A DNA stretch of 39,849 bases from Patescibacteria group bacterium (GCA_018971305.1 JAGXBC010000006.1:1-39849), one strand, 5' to 3'; shown: positions 5,207 through 13,286, counted from the first letter of the stretch. The notes: generated from the letters alone by a model not told the origin. Translations and numbers: made by a program.

Positions 5207-6780
5207 AAAAAACAGAAATACTACATGGGCAGAAAGCGCGTGCAAAAATACTTGCTGGCGTCAATAAGATGGCCGATACGGTCACAATCACGTTAGGATT
5301 AAAAGGCCGAAACGTGGCAATCGCTATGCAGGACTTCCAGGGCAACATATACAAACGAGACAATATCCACGATGGTGTACGAGTAAGTAAAGCCATAGAC
5401 CTGCCGGACGAATTTGAGAACATGGGGGCGGCCATTATGCGTGAGGCTGCCGAGAAAACGGTCATGGAGGTCGGTGATGGCACAACGGTAACGATTCTCC
5501 TTAGCCAGGCACTTTATCAAGAGGCAAATAAAGCAATAGCCACAGGATCAGACCCTGTTGAGATACGGGAAGGATTAGAAAAAGCGGCTGACACGCTTGT
5601 AGGGGCTCTGGGAAAATATGCAATCCCTGTAAAATCGCACGATCAAGCTAAACATATCGCAACCATATCATGTCAGGATCCCCAAATTGGTGAAATGATA
5701 GCGGATACCCTTTATAAAATAGGCGCTGAAGGAGTCGCCACCATAGAGGAATCCAAAAATAATGAAACTACTGTTGACTATCAGACAGGTATGCAGCTTG
5801 AGAAAGGATATTACCATCCATACTTCATTACCGATCAGGAAACAGAATCGGCAGTATTGGAAAATCCTTATATCCTTCTTACTGATAAACACCTTATGAG
5901 CTTGGAGCCTCTCGAGAAGCTCTTGACCGAAGTATACAACCGTCATGCGGCCATCGTATTTGTGTGTGCGTCATTTTCAGGTGTAACGATTCCCCTCTTA
6001 TTGCAAAATAAAATGGGAGGAAAACTCAACTGTCTCGCTATACAAGCTCCCTCCTTTGGAGAAAACCAACAAGCAACCCTTGAGGATATCGCGACTCTTA
6101 CTGGCGGCAAGTTTATTGCAGAGGGTACCGGCATGGACTTAAAAGATATAACTCTCAAAGAATTAGGCCGTGCCGACTATGTGACAGCAAATAAAAACTC
6201 ATCATTGATTGTAGGTGGCAAAGGCAACACAAAAGATATAGAGCTACGGGTAGAAAAAATAAAAAGTCAGATTGAAACACAGGATGATGAGTTCAAAAAA
6301 GAAAAACTCCGTGAGCGATTGGGCAAACTCACGAACGGTATTGCAGTCATACACGTTGGCGGGTACACGGAGATTGAAATGAAAGACCGCAAAGAAAAAA
6401 TTATTGATGCTGTATCAGCTACGCGCGCCGCAATGAAAAAGGGGATAGTGCCAGGTGGAGAAATTATTTATCTCAAGCTCCGCGAAATGCTTGGTAACTC
6501 AATAGCTGAGCGTATTATGTATAAAGTTCTTGAGCGCCCATTTAATAAGCTGGTAGAAAATGCTGGTCTCGACAGCGGACAGATGCGTGAACGTCTACGA
6601 AATGTGACTACAAAAAATGCCGGTGTTGATCTTCGAGATAACAAAATAAAAGACATGGTGAAAGCGGGGATTATTGATCCCCTGTTAGTTGTAGAGAGCG
6701 CATTGTATAATAGCGTTAGTGTAGCAAATGCCTTAATACTCACTGAGGCTATTATCGTGCCAAAAGTTGACAAAAAGTGA
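5203..6780 (+). CDS. groEL: GroEL chaperonin (phage-encoded)
   Basis: 525 residues with all three chaperonin domains. ATP site: TLGLKGRNV (31-38), GDGTT (91-95) and the hydrolysis aspartate D402 in IIDAVSATRAA, equivalent to E. coli D398. The apical domain has the GYYHPYF substrate-binding strand (202-208) and the APSFGENQQATLEDIATLTGG helix region. The equatorial C-terminus has GIIDPLLVVESAL. Two oddities: proline 33 of the GPKGRN loop is leucine, and the C-terminal GGM-repeat tail is absent. The protein should form a tetradecameric folding chamber with the adjacent GroES, probably for capsid or tail proteins. Phage GroELs are known mainly from jumbo phages such as EL; a pair in a 40-kb genome is unusual. 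Confidence 0.97.
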   Translation: MKKTEILHGQKARAKILAGVNKMADTVTITLGLKGRNVAIAMQDFQGNIYKRDNIHDGVRVSKAIDLPDEFENMGAAIMREAAEKTVMEVGDGTTVTILLSQALYQEANKAIATGSDPVEIREGLEKAADTLVGALGKYAIPVKSHDQAKHIATISCQDPQIGEMIADTLYKIGAEGVATIEESKNNETTVDYQTGMQLEKGYYHPYFITDQETESAVLENPYILLTDKHLMSLEPLEKLLTEVYNRHAAIVFVCASFSGVTIPLLLQNKMGGKLNCLAIQAPSFGENQQATLEDIATLTGGKFIAEGTGMDLKDITLKELGRADYVTANKNSSLIVGGKGNTKDIELRVEKIKSQIETQDDEFKKEKLRERLGKLTNGIAVIHVGGYTEIEMKDRKEKIIDAVSATRAAMKKGIVPGGEIIYLKLREMLGNSIAERIMYKVLERPFNKLVENAGLDSGQMRERLRNVTTKNAGVDLRDNKIKDMVKAGIIDPLLVVESALYNSVSVANALILTEAIIVPKVDKK

Positions 6781-6796
6781 TTGGAGGTGAGATAGT

Positions 6797-6880
6797 ATGT
6801 TTGGTAAAAAAAGTTCAAAAGGATCGAAGAAAAGCTCAAAGCATTCTTCAAAAAAAAGTTCCAAAAAAAGCTCAAAGTAA
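6797..6880 (+). CDS. 27-residue Lys/Ser-rich peptide
   Basis: Starts with MFGKKSSKGSKKSSKHSS and continues with KKSS repeats to the end. Almost only lysine and serine. It has one of the strongest ribosome sites in the window (GGAGGTGA, 7 bases before the ATG) and lies between groEL and the next gene, three bases before that start. It could be a nucleic-acid-neutralising peptide. Confidence 0.6.
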   Translation: MFGKKSSKGSKKSSKHSSKKSSKKSSK

Positions 6881-6883
6881 CCT

Positions 6884-7207
6884 ATGATTTGTCCTAGCTG
6901 CCACTTAGGCACAGCGCAGATTGACAAACGACTTGGTGTACTGCCGTGTCGTTTGTGCATTAAACGCCATAGAAACCTTCGGCGTTCTTCCTTACCCCCA
7001 GAGTTCACCAGCGATTCAATAAAACAACAGCGAAAAATGTATCGAAAAGACATTTTGCCTATCCATAATCGCGGCCAGCTTGATAAAGGTTGGCTTGACC
7101 GCTATGGTGCCAAAAAGGCAAAGCAACGAGGTTTTACTGATGAAGAAATAAAAAACGCTCGGTATGTATGGGACGGGGTAGATGAATACTACCCCTCACA
7201 CGTATGA
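6884..7207 (+). CDS. Zinc-knuckle phage protein of unknown function
   Basis: 107 residues. CPSC (residues 3-6) and CRLC (22-25) form an N-terminal zinc ribbon. The rest is basic and helical (RKMYRKDILPIHNRGQLDKG). I recall similar phage hypothetical proteins but know no function. The stop overlaps the next start by ATGA. Confidence 0.75.
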   Translation: MICPSCHLGTAQIDKRLGVLPCRLCIKRHRNLRRSSLPPEFTSDSIKQQRKMYRKDILPIHNRGQLDKGWLDRYGAKKAKQRGFTDEEIKNARYVWDGVDEYYPSHV

Positions 7208-7464
7208 TTTGGCAACCTACATGGAAAAAAGGTGAGATAATACGCAATATACTAAACGGAAAGCCAGTCATGGTGGTACATATTTATTCCCTCGGTATAA
7301 ACTCTTCAATCACCGAAGTAGTGGATTTGGAAAGTAAGGATAGCCCTACACCGGCACTCTACATTACTCAAGCATATTACGATCAATGGGTGCACGATCA
7401 GGATATGACCCCCAAAGAAACTACTAATGGTGTAGAATGGATACATAACCCAGTACGACTATGA
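7204..7464 (+). CDS. Hypothetical protein
   Basis: 86 residues, mixed alpha/beta with many aromatic residues. The N-terminal WQPTWKKGEIIRNILNGKPVMVV suggests a small beta-barrel fold. No cysteines, no membrane segment, no recognised motif. Overlaps both neighbours by four bases. Confidence 0.7.
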   Translation: MIWQPTWKKGEIIRNILNGKPVMVVHIYSLGINSSITEVVDLESKDSPTPALYITQAYYDQWVHDQDMTPKETTNGVEWIHNPVRL

Positions 7465-7766
7465 CAGACTTTTTTCTAGTATTTGGCACAATTTTAGGTA
7501 TAGCAATCGGTTTCTATTTTGGTTTGCGAATTAATGTAGAAGAAATCAGAAAAGACAAAAAACACATTGCCGATATAATCACGAATGCCCTCGATCAGGT
7601 TGACAGTGATTTACAGGTAGGAGTTTTGCGCCGACCCAGCGCACATGAGGTATTTTTACGGAACGAAGACGATAAGAAAAAGGCATCAAAAAAAGCCATG
7701 AAAGAAACACTTGATACCATACCAGAGCTTAAAAAAGCGAGAGAGGCAGCGGCCAAGCAAAAATAA
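7461..7766 (+). CDS. Membrane-anchored coiled-coil protein
   Basis: 101 residues. An N-terminal hydrophobic helix (residues 4-22, FFLVFGTILGIAIGFYFGL) is followed by a long, highly charged helical region ending in KKAREAAAKQK. Likely a single-pass anchor with the charged domain in the cytoplasm. Function unknown. Confidence 0.7.
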   Translation: MTDFFLVFGTILGIAIGFYFGLRINVEEIRKDKKHIADIITNALDQVDSDLQVGVLRRPSAHEVFLRNEDDKKKASKKAMKETLDTIPELKKAREAAAKQK

Positions 7767-7767
7767 T

Positions 7768-7956
7768 ATGTACTGTTTCCATTACCGTGTTGAAAATCCA
7801 TTGAGCAAATTTCACCACCATAACCAGAGGTTTGCAATCGCGTGCATACCATACGTCAACACAAAAAAGGAAAAGCAAAAAGATGGAAAGACTATTGATG
7901 TAGAAGAAAAAGGTTTTATGTGCCCACGATGTCTTAAAGTTTATCGAAGTAACTAA
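7768..7956 (+). CDS. Small zinc-finger-like protein
   Basis: 62 residues from the ATG at 7768, just after the previous stop. A longer frame upstream overlaps the coiled-coil gene and is less likely. The protein has a Cys/His-rich start (MYCFHYR, KFHHHNQR) and a terminal CPRC, a possible split zinc site. The stop abuts the next start. Confidence 0.6.
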   Translation: MYCFHYRVENPLSKFHHHNQRFAIACIPYVNTKKEKQKDGKTIDVEEKGFMCPRCLKVYRSN

Positions 7957-8079
7957 ATGAGAACAACAGTATACTACCAATCAGAGCGTACGTGCCCAAA
8001 ATGCAGGGATAAATTCATGTCGGACATATACACACTATGCCCGAAGTGCCGAAAGCCAAAAACGGGAAAAAAGCGGTAA
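7957..8079 (+). CDS. 40-residue zinc ribbon
   Basis: CPKCRDKFM and CPKCRKPK, 14 residues apart, form a minimal rubredoxin-like zinc ribbon with a basic C-terminus (KTGKKR). The start is immediately after the previous stop codon. Last gene before the packaging module. Confidence 0.65.
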   Translation: MRTTVYYQSERTCPKCRDKFMSDIYTLCPKCRKPKTGKKR

Positions 8080-8083
8080 TAAT

Positions 8084-8173
8084 TCTCCCTCTCCCCTACT
8101 CTATCGACACACTCCCCCTCTCCCCTCTTTTGAGGCTAATTATGCCGTACGAGTATAATAGGGGATAGGGGAG
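8084..8173 (+). promoter_or_regulatory. Polypyrimidine tract and promoter upstream of terS
   Basis: 8084-8130 is almost pure C/T with two related blocks (CTCCCTCTCCCCT and CTCCCCCTCTCCCCTC). TTGAGG (8130-8135), an 18-base spacer and TATAAT (8154-8159) follow. The leader AGGGGATAGGGGAG (8159-8172) is nearly complementary to the first block and includes the terS ribosome site. It may be a regulated leader or part of a packaging site. Confidence 0.5.
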
Positions 8174-8179
8174 ACTACT

Positions 8180-8596
8180 ATGGCTCACGCAGGAGGAAGA
8201 CCAGTCAAATACAAAACCGTTGAAGAACTCCAAAAAGCTATTGATGAGTATTTTGCATTTTGTGACGCGCGTACTAAAAAGATATGGGATGATGACAAAC
8301 AAAAAGAAATCATGGTTTCTTATCCCGCACCTTATACCATGCACGGACTAGCCAGAGCTATGGGAATTGATCGGGATACACTTATAAATTATTCTCATAA
8401 AGAAGAGTTTTTCGGCGCTATAAAAGCCGCACGGCAAAAAGTAGCTGAAGATGTCGAAACACGACTCATGGATGGCAAGGCACAGGCAGGTGCTATATTC
8501 AACCTAAAAAATAACTTTGGCTGGAAGGATGAGCAAAAGCACGACATTGAAGGAGGATTGGAGGTAGTATTCCGCCGTGGTAAAACGAAAGATTGA
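8180..8596 (+). CDS. Terminase small subunit
   Basis: 138 residues. An N-terminal basic segment (AGGRPVKYKTVEELQKAI), a helix-turn-helix (TMHGLARAMGIDRDTLINY, about residues 53-72) and a helical oligomerisation part (AARQKVAEDVETRLMDGK) followed by IFNLKNNFGWKD match phage DNA-packaging small subunits. It recognises the packaging site and hands DNA to the large subunit, whose gene overlaps this one by 20 bases. Confidence 0.88.
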   Translation: MAHAGGRPVKYKTVEELQKAIDEYFAFCDARTKKIWDDDKQKEIMVSYPAPYTMHGLARAMGIDRDTLINYSHKEEFFGAIKAARQKVAEDVETRLMDGKAQAGAIFNLKNNFGWKDEQKHDIEGGLEVVFRRGKTKD

Positions 8597-9938
8597 AATT
8601 GACACATTTTACCCAAGTGGGCCACACCCAGGTCAACAGAAAGTATTGGAAGCCCTGGATAATGGCGTGCGATTTGTACAACTGCGTGCTGGACGCAAAT
8701 GGCGTAAAACCTCACTTATCATTTCTTGGTTATTCGAAAAGGCATTTGAAACAGGACTCGTCTGTCCGTATATTGCACCAAACCGCGTGCAAGCCAAAAA
8801 CATTGCATGGGATGACCATATCAATAGACTCTTAAACCACTTCACTGCACAAGGGCTTCCCTACAAAGCAAATGAAAGCGAACTATCAATTACATTTCCC
8901 AATGGCGGCAAAGTGCAGCTTCTTGGCGTAGAAAACAAAAACTCTCTTCGTGGTATATCAAACTGGGGGGCAGTGGGCGGTGATGAGTATGACGACTGGG
9001 AAGAAGATATTTACTCTGATATTATCCGGCCCAACCTAATTACCTATCATGCACCAATTATCTTAGGTGGTACGCCCAATGGGTTTCGAAACCTCTACCA
9101 TATTGAAAACATGAAGGATGAGAAAGGCAGTCACATATTCCAATCATTTCACTTTACGACCATGGACAACCCAGACATTCCCAAAGAAGAACTCGCAAGC
9201 CTTATTAGCGAATATAAATCCATGGGCATGGGCTCCTATCGACAGGAAATACTGGCCGAGTACGAAAAGCCCGAGGGCGTGGTATATGACGAGTGGGACA
9301 TGAAGCAATATATACCCTTCTGGTATGACGAAAACCTGCCGCTGCACCTGTCGTGGGACTTCGGGGTAAATGACCCCACGGTCGTCCTGTTTATACAGCC
9401 CAACGGCAGCGAGCTGCGTATAGTGGATTACATCGAGGCGTCCAATGCAAACTTAGAGTACTTTGTCGAGGAGATAGATAAGAAGGGATACAAAAAACCA
9501 TCGTTCGAAGCCGGCGACATTTCGGGCCGGGCGCGGTCGCTCATTACAGGGAAAAGCCCCATATCGCTGCTGCGCGAGCTGGGCCACGATGTACGCAGTA
9601 TGCCTATACCCGATATAGAACAGCAGATACGCAACGCCCATACCTACGTCCCGAACCTGTGGGTATCAAGTGCAAAGGCCGAACGCTTCCGCGACTGCAT
9701 ACTGAACTACCACTACCCGGAGAAGTCGACCACACTGGTAAACCAAGACAACGAACAACCAGTCCACGACGAGTACAGCCATGCCCTCCGGGCGTTCGAG
9801 TACTACTGCTGGAACCTCAAGCACGGGAGAGTGGGGGCTGTGCATGAACGGCTGGCAGATAAGCACTCACCCAGCCCGAGCGCCGAGTTCTTTAGGGGGC
9901 AGCAGGTCGGGCTGGATATAGATAAGTTTAAGCATTGA
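8577..9938 (+). CDS. Terminase large subunit
   Basis: 453 residues with a GTG start, translationally coupled to terS. ATPase: Walker A RAGRKWRKTS (37-46), Walker B AVGGDEYDDW with D136/E137, coupling motif IILGGTPNG (161-169). The RNase-H-like nuclease includes D261 in SWDFGVNDPTVV, a second acidic site in SFEAGDISGRARS and the closing HDEYSHALRAFEYY. It pumps DNA into the procapsid through the portal and cuts it. From about residue 220 codon use turns distinctly more GC-rich. A tRNA gene starts at the base after its stop. Confidence 0.95.
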   Translation: MVKRKIEIDTFYPSGPHPGQQKVLEALDNGVRFVQLRAGRKWRKTSLIISWLFEKAFETGLVCPYIAPNRVQAKNIAWDDHINRLLNHFTAQGLPYKANESELSITFPNGGKVQLLGVENKNSLRGISNWGAVGGDEYDDWEEDIYSDIIRPNLITYHAPIILGGTPNGFRNLYHIENMKDEKGSHIFQSFHFTTMDNPDIPKEELASLISEYKSMGMGSYRQEILAEYEKPEGVVYDEWDMKQYIPFWYDENLPLHLSWDFGVNDPTVVLFIQPNGSELRIVDYIEASNANLEYFVEEIDKKGYKKPSFEAGDISGRARSLITGKSPISLLRELGHDVRSMPIPDIEQQIRNAHTYVPNLWVSSAKAERFRDCILNYHYPEKSTTLVNQDNEQPVHDEYSHALRAFEYYCWNLKHGRVGAVHERLADKHSPSPSAEFFRGQQVGLDIDKFKH

Positions 9939-10011
9939 TCCCGCGTAGCACATTTGGTCGTGCAACGTCCCGTTAAGGCGGAGAACGGAGGTTCGAGTCC
10001 TCCCGCGGGAG
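9939..10011 (+). tRNA. tRNA-Asn (GUU anticodon)
   Basis: 73 nt. Acceptor stem TCCCGCG / CGCGGGA with discriminator G. D arm GCAC-ATTTGGTC-GTGC. Anticodon stem CGTC/GGCG with loop CCGTTAA giving anticodon GTT (9972-9974). T arm GGAGG-TTCGAGT-CCTCC. Overall identity to bacterial tRNA-Asn is clear. Oddities: position 33 is C instead of the near-universal U, the 27-43 pair is A-G, and the genomic 3' end reads GCA rather than GCCA. It lies between terL and a zinc-protein gene whose promoter overlaps its end. Confidence 0.85.
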
Positions 10012-10027
10012 CACTATAGAGATTGTC

Positions 10028-10033
10028 TATAAT
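10028..10033 (+). promoter_or_regulatory. Leaderless promoter for the 10040 gene
   Basis: TATAAT followed by exactly six bases (AGAGGT) and the ATG at 10040. The AGAGGT could also pair weakly with 16S rRNA if transcription starts further upstream. Confidence 0.6.
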
Positions 10034-10039
10034 AGAGGT

Positions 10040-10492
10040 ATGAAGATAACGGTCAAAAACCAAGAGAAGGAAATACTGGTACAGACGGTAAGCCTTCAGA
10101 AAAACAAGTTTGACCCCACCAACCTGTACCTGTTCCGCTGCCCGTACTGCGGCACGGCAATCACGCAGATACAGGGGCTGGTGAATAAGATAGTGGCGGG
10201 GGTGGAGCCAACGGAGAACGTGATAGTCGTCCACCAGTGTGCTACCTGCAAACGCCTCTATACCTTCCAGACCCTCGAGTACCCCGATATACGCGAAACG
10301 AAGGTCATGCTGGTTAACTCGCTGGGGGCCATGTCTACCTTCCGCTGTTATATATGTCGCACACCGCTGGTCGAGTTTCGTGGTGACAAGGTTATACGCA
10401 TCAGCGATATGAGCATGGTGCATATACCCAGTCATATACCATGTCCCAATGATGGGTGCCCCGGCATCTATTATTTTCAGGACGTGCTATAA
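10040..10492 (+). CDS. Double zinc-ribbon protein
   Basis: 150 residues. Four cysteine knuckles, CPYC (about 34), CATC (about 68), CYIC (about 103) and CPNDGC (about 134), make two zinc ribbons joined by a beta-rich linker. Position between terminase and portal suggests a packaging or head-assembly accessory or a regulator, but I know no named family. The stop codon is part of the portal gene's -10 element. Confidence 0.75.
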   Translation: MKITVKNQEKEILVQTVSLQKNKFDPTNLYLFRCPYCGTAITQIQGLVNKIVAGVEPTENVIVVHQCATCKRLYTFQTLEYPDIRETKVMLVNSLGAMSTFRCYICRTPLVEFRGDKVIRISDMSMVHIPSHIPCPNDGCPGIYYFQDVL

Positions 10493-10531
10493 TAAACTAC
10501 ACCACTTAGGCGACCCGCGAGTGGCTTTTTT
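10485..10531 (+). promoter_or_regulatory. Promoter-hairpin-start cassette 1 (portal)
   Basis: TGC plus TATAAT (10488-10493), then a hairpin: CCACT (10502-10506) pairs with AGTGG (10520-10524), with an inner GCG/CGC. Six Ts (10526-10531) then touch the portal ATG at 10532. No Shine-Dalgarno. Confidence 0.7.
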
Positions 10532-12592
10532 ATGGCAGAATCAGATTTTCATGTTCCAATGCAAGGCAGCTTCCACGATGCCCACACGCCTCCACTGGTG
10601 GCAGAGGAAGGGCTTGAGTCCGAGCTGCTTGACCCGCTATCGCTGGATATCCCCGATGATGAACTGATCGACATCATAGACACGCGCATACAGGAAACGC
10701 GCAACTTCTATAAAAATACGATGGACTTGTACAACCGCAGGCTGACCAATGAGGTGTACTACTTCGGCAAGCAGATCATCGAAAAGGAAAAGGCGCACCT
10801 CCTGAAAGATTACGAATCACGATATAAAGACAATGCCATTTTCGAGATAGAGGCAACCCTCAAGCCGCTGGCAATGAGCAGGCTTCCTGACTTACTGGTA
10901 ACGCCCGGCAATGACAGCCAAGACGCAAAGCTGATGTCGCAGGAGCTATCCAAGGCCATAGACACACAGGTAAAGAATAGGGAGAACCGGCTGGTGCTGG
11001 GCCTCGCCTTCAAGCACCGTCCTGTGTACTTCGCCGGTGTTATAAAAGCGGTATGGGATCCAGAGATTGATGACTACCGCTTCCTCTGTATACACCCCGA
11101 TATGATTGACGTCGACTGCTATGCCCCCACCAACAATGCGGACGACATGGAGATCGTGAGCCAGATTATCCCCATCACTATAAAGGAAGTCTTCATGCGC
11201 TTCCCCAAGGCGAAGGATAAGTTCATCGCGGAGCTGCAGACCAAGGGAATAAACATCAACCCCGATAAGCCGTGGGAGAACGAAGCTACTAAGATAAAGA
11301 TACGCGAAACGTGGTTTACATGGTACAAAAAGGCAAAGGAAAAAGACGAGTACGAACGGGTCGAGGGCGTCATGTGGAAATACGAAAAGTGTCTGCTCAA
11401 AAAGATGAAAAACCCCAACTTCGACTACGAAGGGGAGGACAGATACTTTACCTATGTCGAGGGGAAGAAGCAGGAGCTGACCGTCGATCAGGAGATGCAG
11501 ATTATCGCGCTAGGCGTTATGCCGCCCGATGTACAGACGGAGAAGGTATACCACAATTACTTCCGCAGGCCGCGCAAACCCTTCTACTTCATGGGATACG
11601 ACCAGTGGGGAAAGCAGCCGCTGGATGAAACGAGCGAGCTGGAGCAGAACATACACCTTGAGCGCGCACTGGATAAGCGGGGCAAGCAGATAGAGGAAAC
11701 ACTGGATAACCGCGGGCACCACGTCTGGAGCAAGGAGTCAGGTCTAAAAAGTGGCGATGTGCAGGGCATGGATATGAACGACCCCGATGTCGATGTCATC
11801 GTGGACGGCGATGTCAATAAGGTACATAAGTATATAGAGCCGGCCCGCCCGACCCCCGATGAGTTTTCGGATATGGAATCAATCCGCAACCGTATGTATG
11901 GCATAGCAGGGGCCAATGCGGTACGCGGACAGATACAGACGCAGGTCGCCACCACCAACCAAATCGCACGCGAGGCAGACTTCACCCGTGCCGATGATCT
12001 GGTAGAGGACACCATCAATGGTGCCGCAGAGTGGATGGGGGATTGGGCGCTGCAGTTTATAAAGCTGCGCTACACCAAAGACCACTTCCGTGAAATCCTC
12101 GGCGTAGCCGGGGATATCGTCTATGTGAAGCTCAACCGCAATATGGTACGCGATGGCATGATTATAAAGATTAAAGCATCGGGAACGGATAAACTGAAAG
12201 CCCAGAACAACGCAATAGATATGGCGAAGCTCAAGATGATTGACCCCGTGCAGTTCTTCAGGGATATGGGACTTCCCGACCCCGAGGGACGCGCAAAGCA
12301 GCTGATGATGTGGATGAGCGACCCCAATACCTACATGATGCAATACGTGCTGGGTCTGGAAACCTCAGAGGATATGGCAAATAAGCTGATACAGGATAGC
12401 GCAACAGGAGGCGCCGGAGCGCCACCCGCACCACCGGCCCCACCCGCACCTGCACCTATGGCGCCCCCAGCACCACCGGCACCAAGCCCCGGACTAATGG
12501 GTGCGCCCGTAGCACCAACGCCAACCAATACGGCAGCCGTACCCGCTATGCCCCCGGCAGGTGCGCCGGTAGGAAGTCCACGGGGACTATGA
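10532..12592 (+). CDS. Portal protein (podovirus type)
   Basis: 686 residues, the size and helical content of large P22/podovirus-like portals. Recognisable parts: an N-terminal helical wing (DTRIQETRNFYKNTMDLYNRR), the central crown and stem region around RPRKPFYFMGYDQWGKQPLDE, and a long helix with NQIAREADFTRADDLVEDTI. The C-terminal 65 residues are a Pro/Ala low-complexity tail (APPAPPAPPAPAP...). It forms the dodecameric DNA channel at one capsid vertex and docks the terminase. Position after terL supports the call. Translation starts directly after a U-run. Confidence 0.88.
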   Translation: MAESDFHVPMQGSFHDAHTPPLVAEEGLESELLDPLSLDIPDDELIDIIDTRIQETRNFYKNTMDLYNRRLTNEVYYFGKQIIEKEKAHLLKDYESRYKDNAIFEIEATLKPLAMSRLPDLLVTPGNDSQDAKLMSQELSKAIDTQVKNRENRLVLGLAFKHRPVYFAGVIKAVWDPEIDDYRFLCIHPDMIDVDCYAPTNNADDMEIVSQIIPITIKEVFMRFPKAKDKFIAELQTKGININPDKPWENEATKIKIRETWFTWYKKAKEKDEYERVEGVMWKYEKCLLKKMKNPNFDYEGEDRYFTYVEGKKQELTVDQEMQIIALGVMPPDVQTEKVYHNYFRRPRKPFYFMGYDQWGKQPLDETSELEQNIHLERALDKRGKQIEETLDNRGHHVWSKESGLKSGDVQGMDMNDPDVDVIVDGDVNKVHKYIEPARPTPDEFSDMESIRNRMYGIAGANAVRGQIQTQVATTNQIAREADFTRADDLVEDTINGAAEWMGDWALQFIKLRYTKDHFREILGVAGDIVYVKLNRNMVRDGMIIKIKASGTDKLKAQNNAIDMAKLKMIDPVQFFRDMGLPDPEGRAKQLMMWMSDPNTYMMQYVLGLETSEDMANKLIQDSATGGAGAPPAPPAPPAPAPMAPPAPPAPSPGLMGAPVAPTPTNTAAVPAMPPAGAPVGSPRGL

Positions 12593-12593
12593 T

Positions 12594-13157
12594 ATGGCTA
12601 TACCAGACAGCAAACAGCTCTTCGCCGAACTCATGGCGGGCAAGCAGTCCCAGCCAATGTCGAAAGGCGGCGCGACCCGCGATGTCTATGACTTAGGTAA
12701 TGCTGTGGCAAAGGTAGCCAAAAATGCCAAGGGACTGCAGCAGAACGATGAAGAACTGGATGATACCCCCAACACACCCAAAGCCCTCGCGAAAGGTAAG
12801 GATTTCGTCATAACGGAGAAGGTCATGCGCGATGATACGGCGCTGGGCGAATGGCTGAAACCCCTGCAGGACTATAGCGAGAGCGACTTCGAGGAAAAGA
12901 AGCCCGAACTGGTCGAACAGATGAAGGAAATGGGCCTCGATAATTTCCTCAAGTTTCCGCTGCTGTGGAATGACTTTATCTCGAAGCGCAACTGGGGTCT
13001 AAACAGCGAGGGCCACCCAGTCCTCCTTGATAAAGGATCGCTGAACAGCCATATCTACGACCACGATGAAGCCCCCAAAAAAGTGCAGGGCGAATATGAT
13101 AAAATAAAGCAGTCACGCAGAATAGTAAAAAAAAGTTATGCGTATAAAGGGGGGTGA
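12594..13157 (+). CDS. Minimal protein-kinase-like fold protein
   Basis: 187 residues. SKGGATRDVYDLGNAVAKVAKN (23-44) reads as a glycine-rich loop followed by the beta-3 lysine, FVITEKVMRDD as the hinge strand, and KRNWGLNSEGHPVLLDKG (about 132-149) as the catalytic-loop Asn and DFG-like LLDKG segment. These are the landmarks of a small kinase-like or pseudokinase fold found in some phages. The HRD motif is absent, so activity is uncertain. It lies between portal and scaffold; a head-maturation or host-modifying role is inference. Confidence 0.5.
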   Translation: MAIPDSKQLFAELMAGKQSQPMSKGGATRDVYDLGNAVAKVAKNAKGLQQNDEELDDTPNTPKALAKGKDFVITEKVMRDDTALGEWLKPLQDYSESDFEEKKPELVEQMKEMGLDNFLKFPLLWNDFISKRNWGLNSEGHPVLLDKGSLNSHIYDHDEAPKKVQGEYDKIKQSRRIVKKSYAYKGG

Positions 13158-13163
13158 TCCAAT

Positions 13164-13286
13164 ATGGCCGGTGATATGAAGAAAGTTATCAAAGGGAAAC
13201 CAGCATCGAAGTACCGCGTTAAGAAGGCAAAGTACGGATGGCACGGTGGAAAAAAGCTCAATAAATCCCACAGCGTCGGAGCGTAA
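13164..13286 (+). CDS. 40-residue basic protein
   Basis: Starts with MAGDMKKVIKGKPASKYRVK and ends in NKSHSVGA. Strong ribosome site (GGGGGTGA). About a third lysine or arginine. Similar tiny basic proteins precede scaffold genes in other phages. It may be a minor head component or a DNA-binding peptide. Confidence 0.6.
   Translation: MAGDMKKVIKGKPASKYRVKKAKYGWHGGKKLNKSHSVGA

Noticed and set aside
9803..10435. 210-codon minus-strand frame across the tRNA and zinc-protein gene
   Set aside because: It runs antisense to a tRNA, a terminase end and a cysteine-patterned gene, and has no ribosome site. The plus-strand features explain the sequence.
10040..10492. Reading the zinc-ribbon protein as a transcription factor or sigma-like protein
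   Set aside because: Only the cysteine knuckles are visible. Nothing shows a DNA-binding helix or a sigma motif.
11879..12343. 154-codon minus-strand frame opposite the portal
   Set aside because: No ribosome site or promoter, and the portal frame on the plus strand is continuous and conserved-looking.
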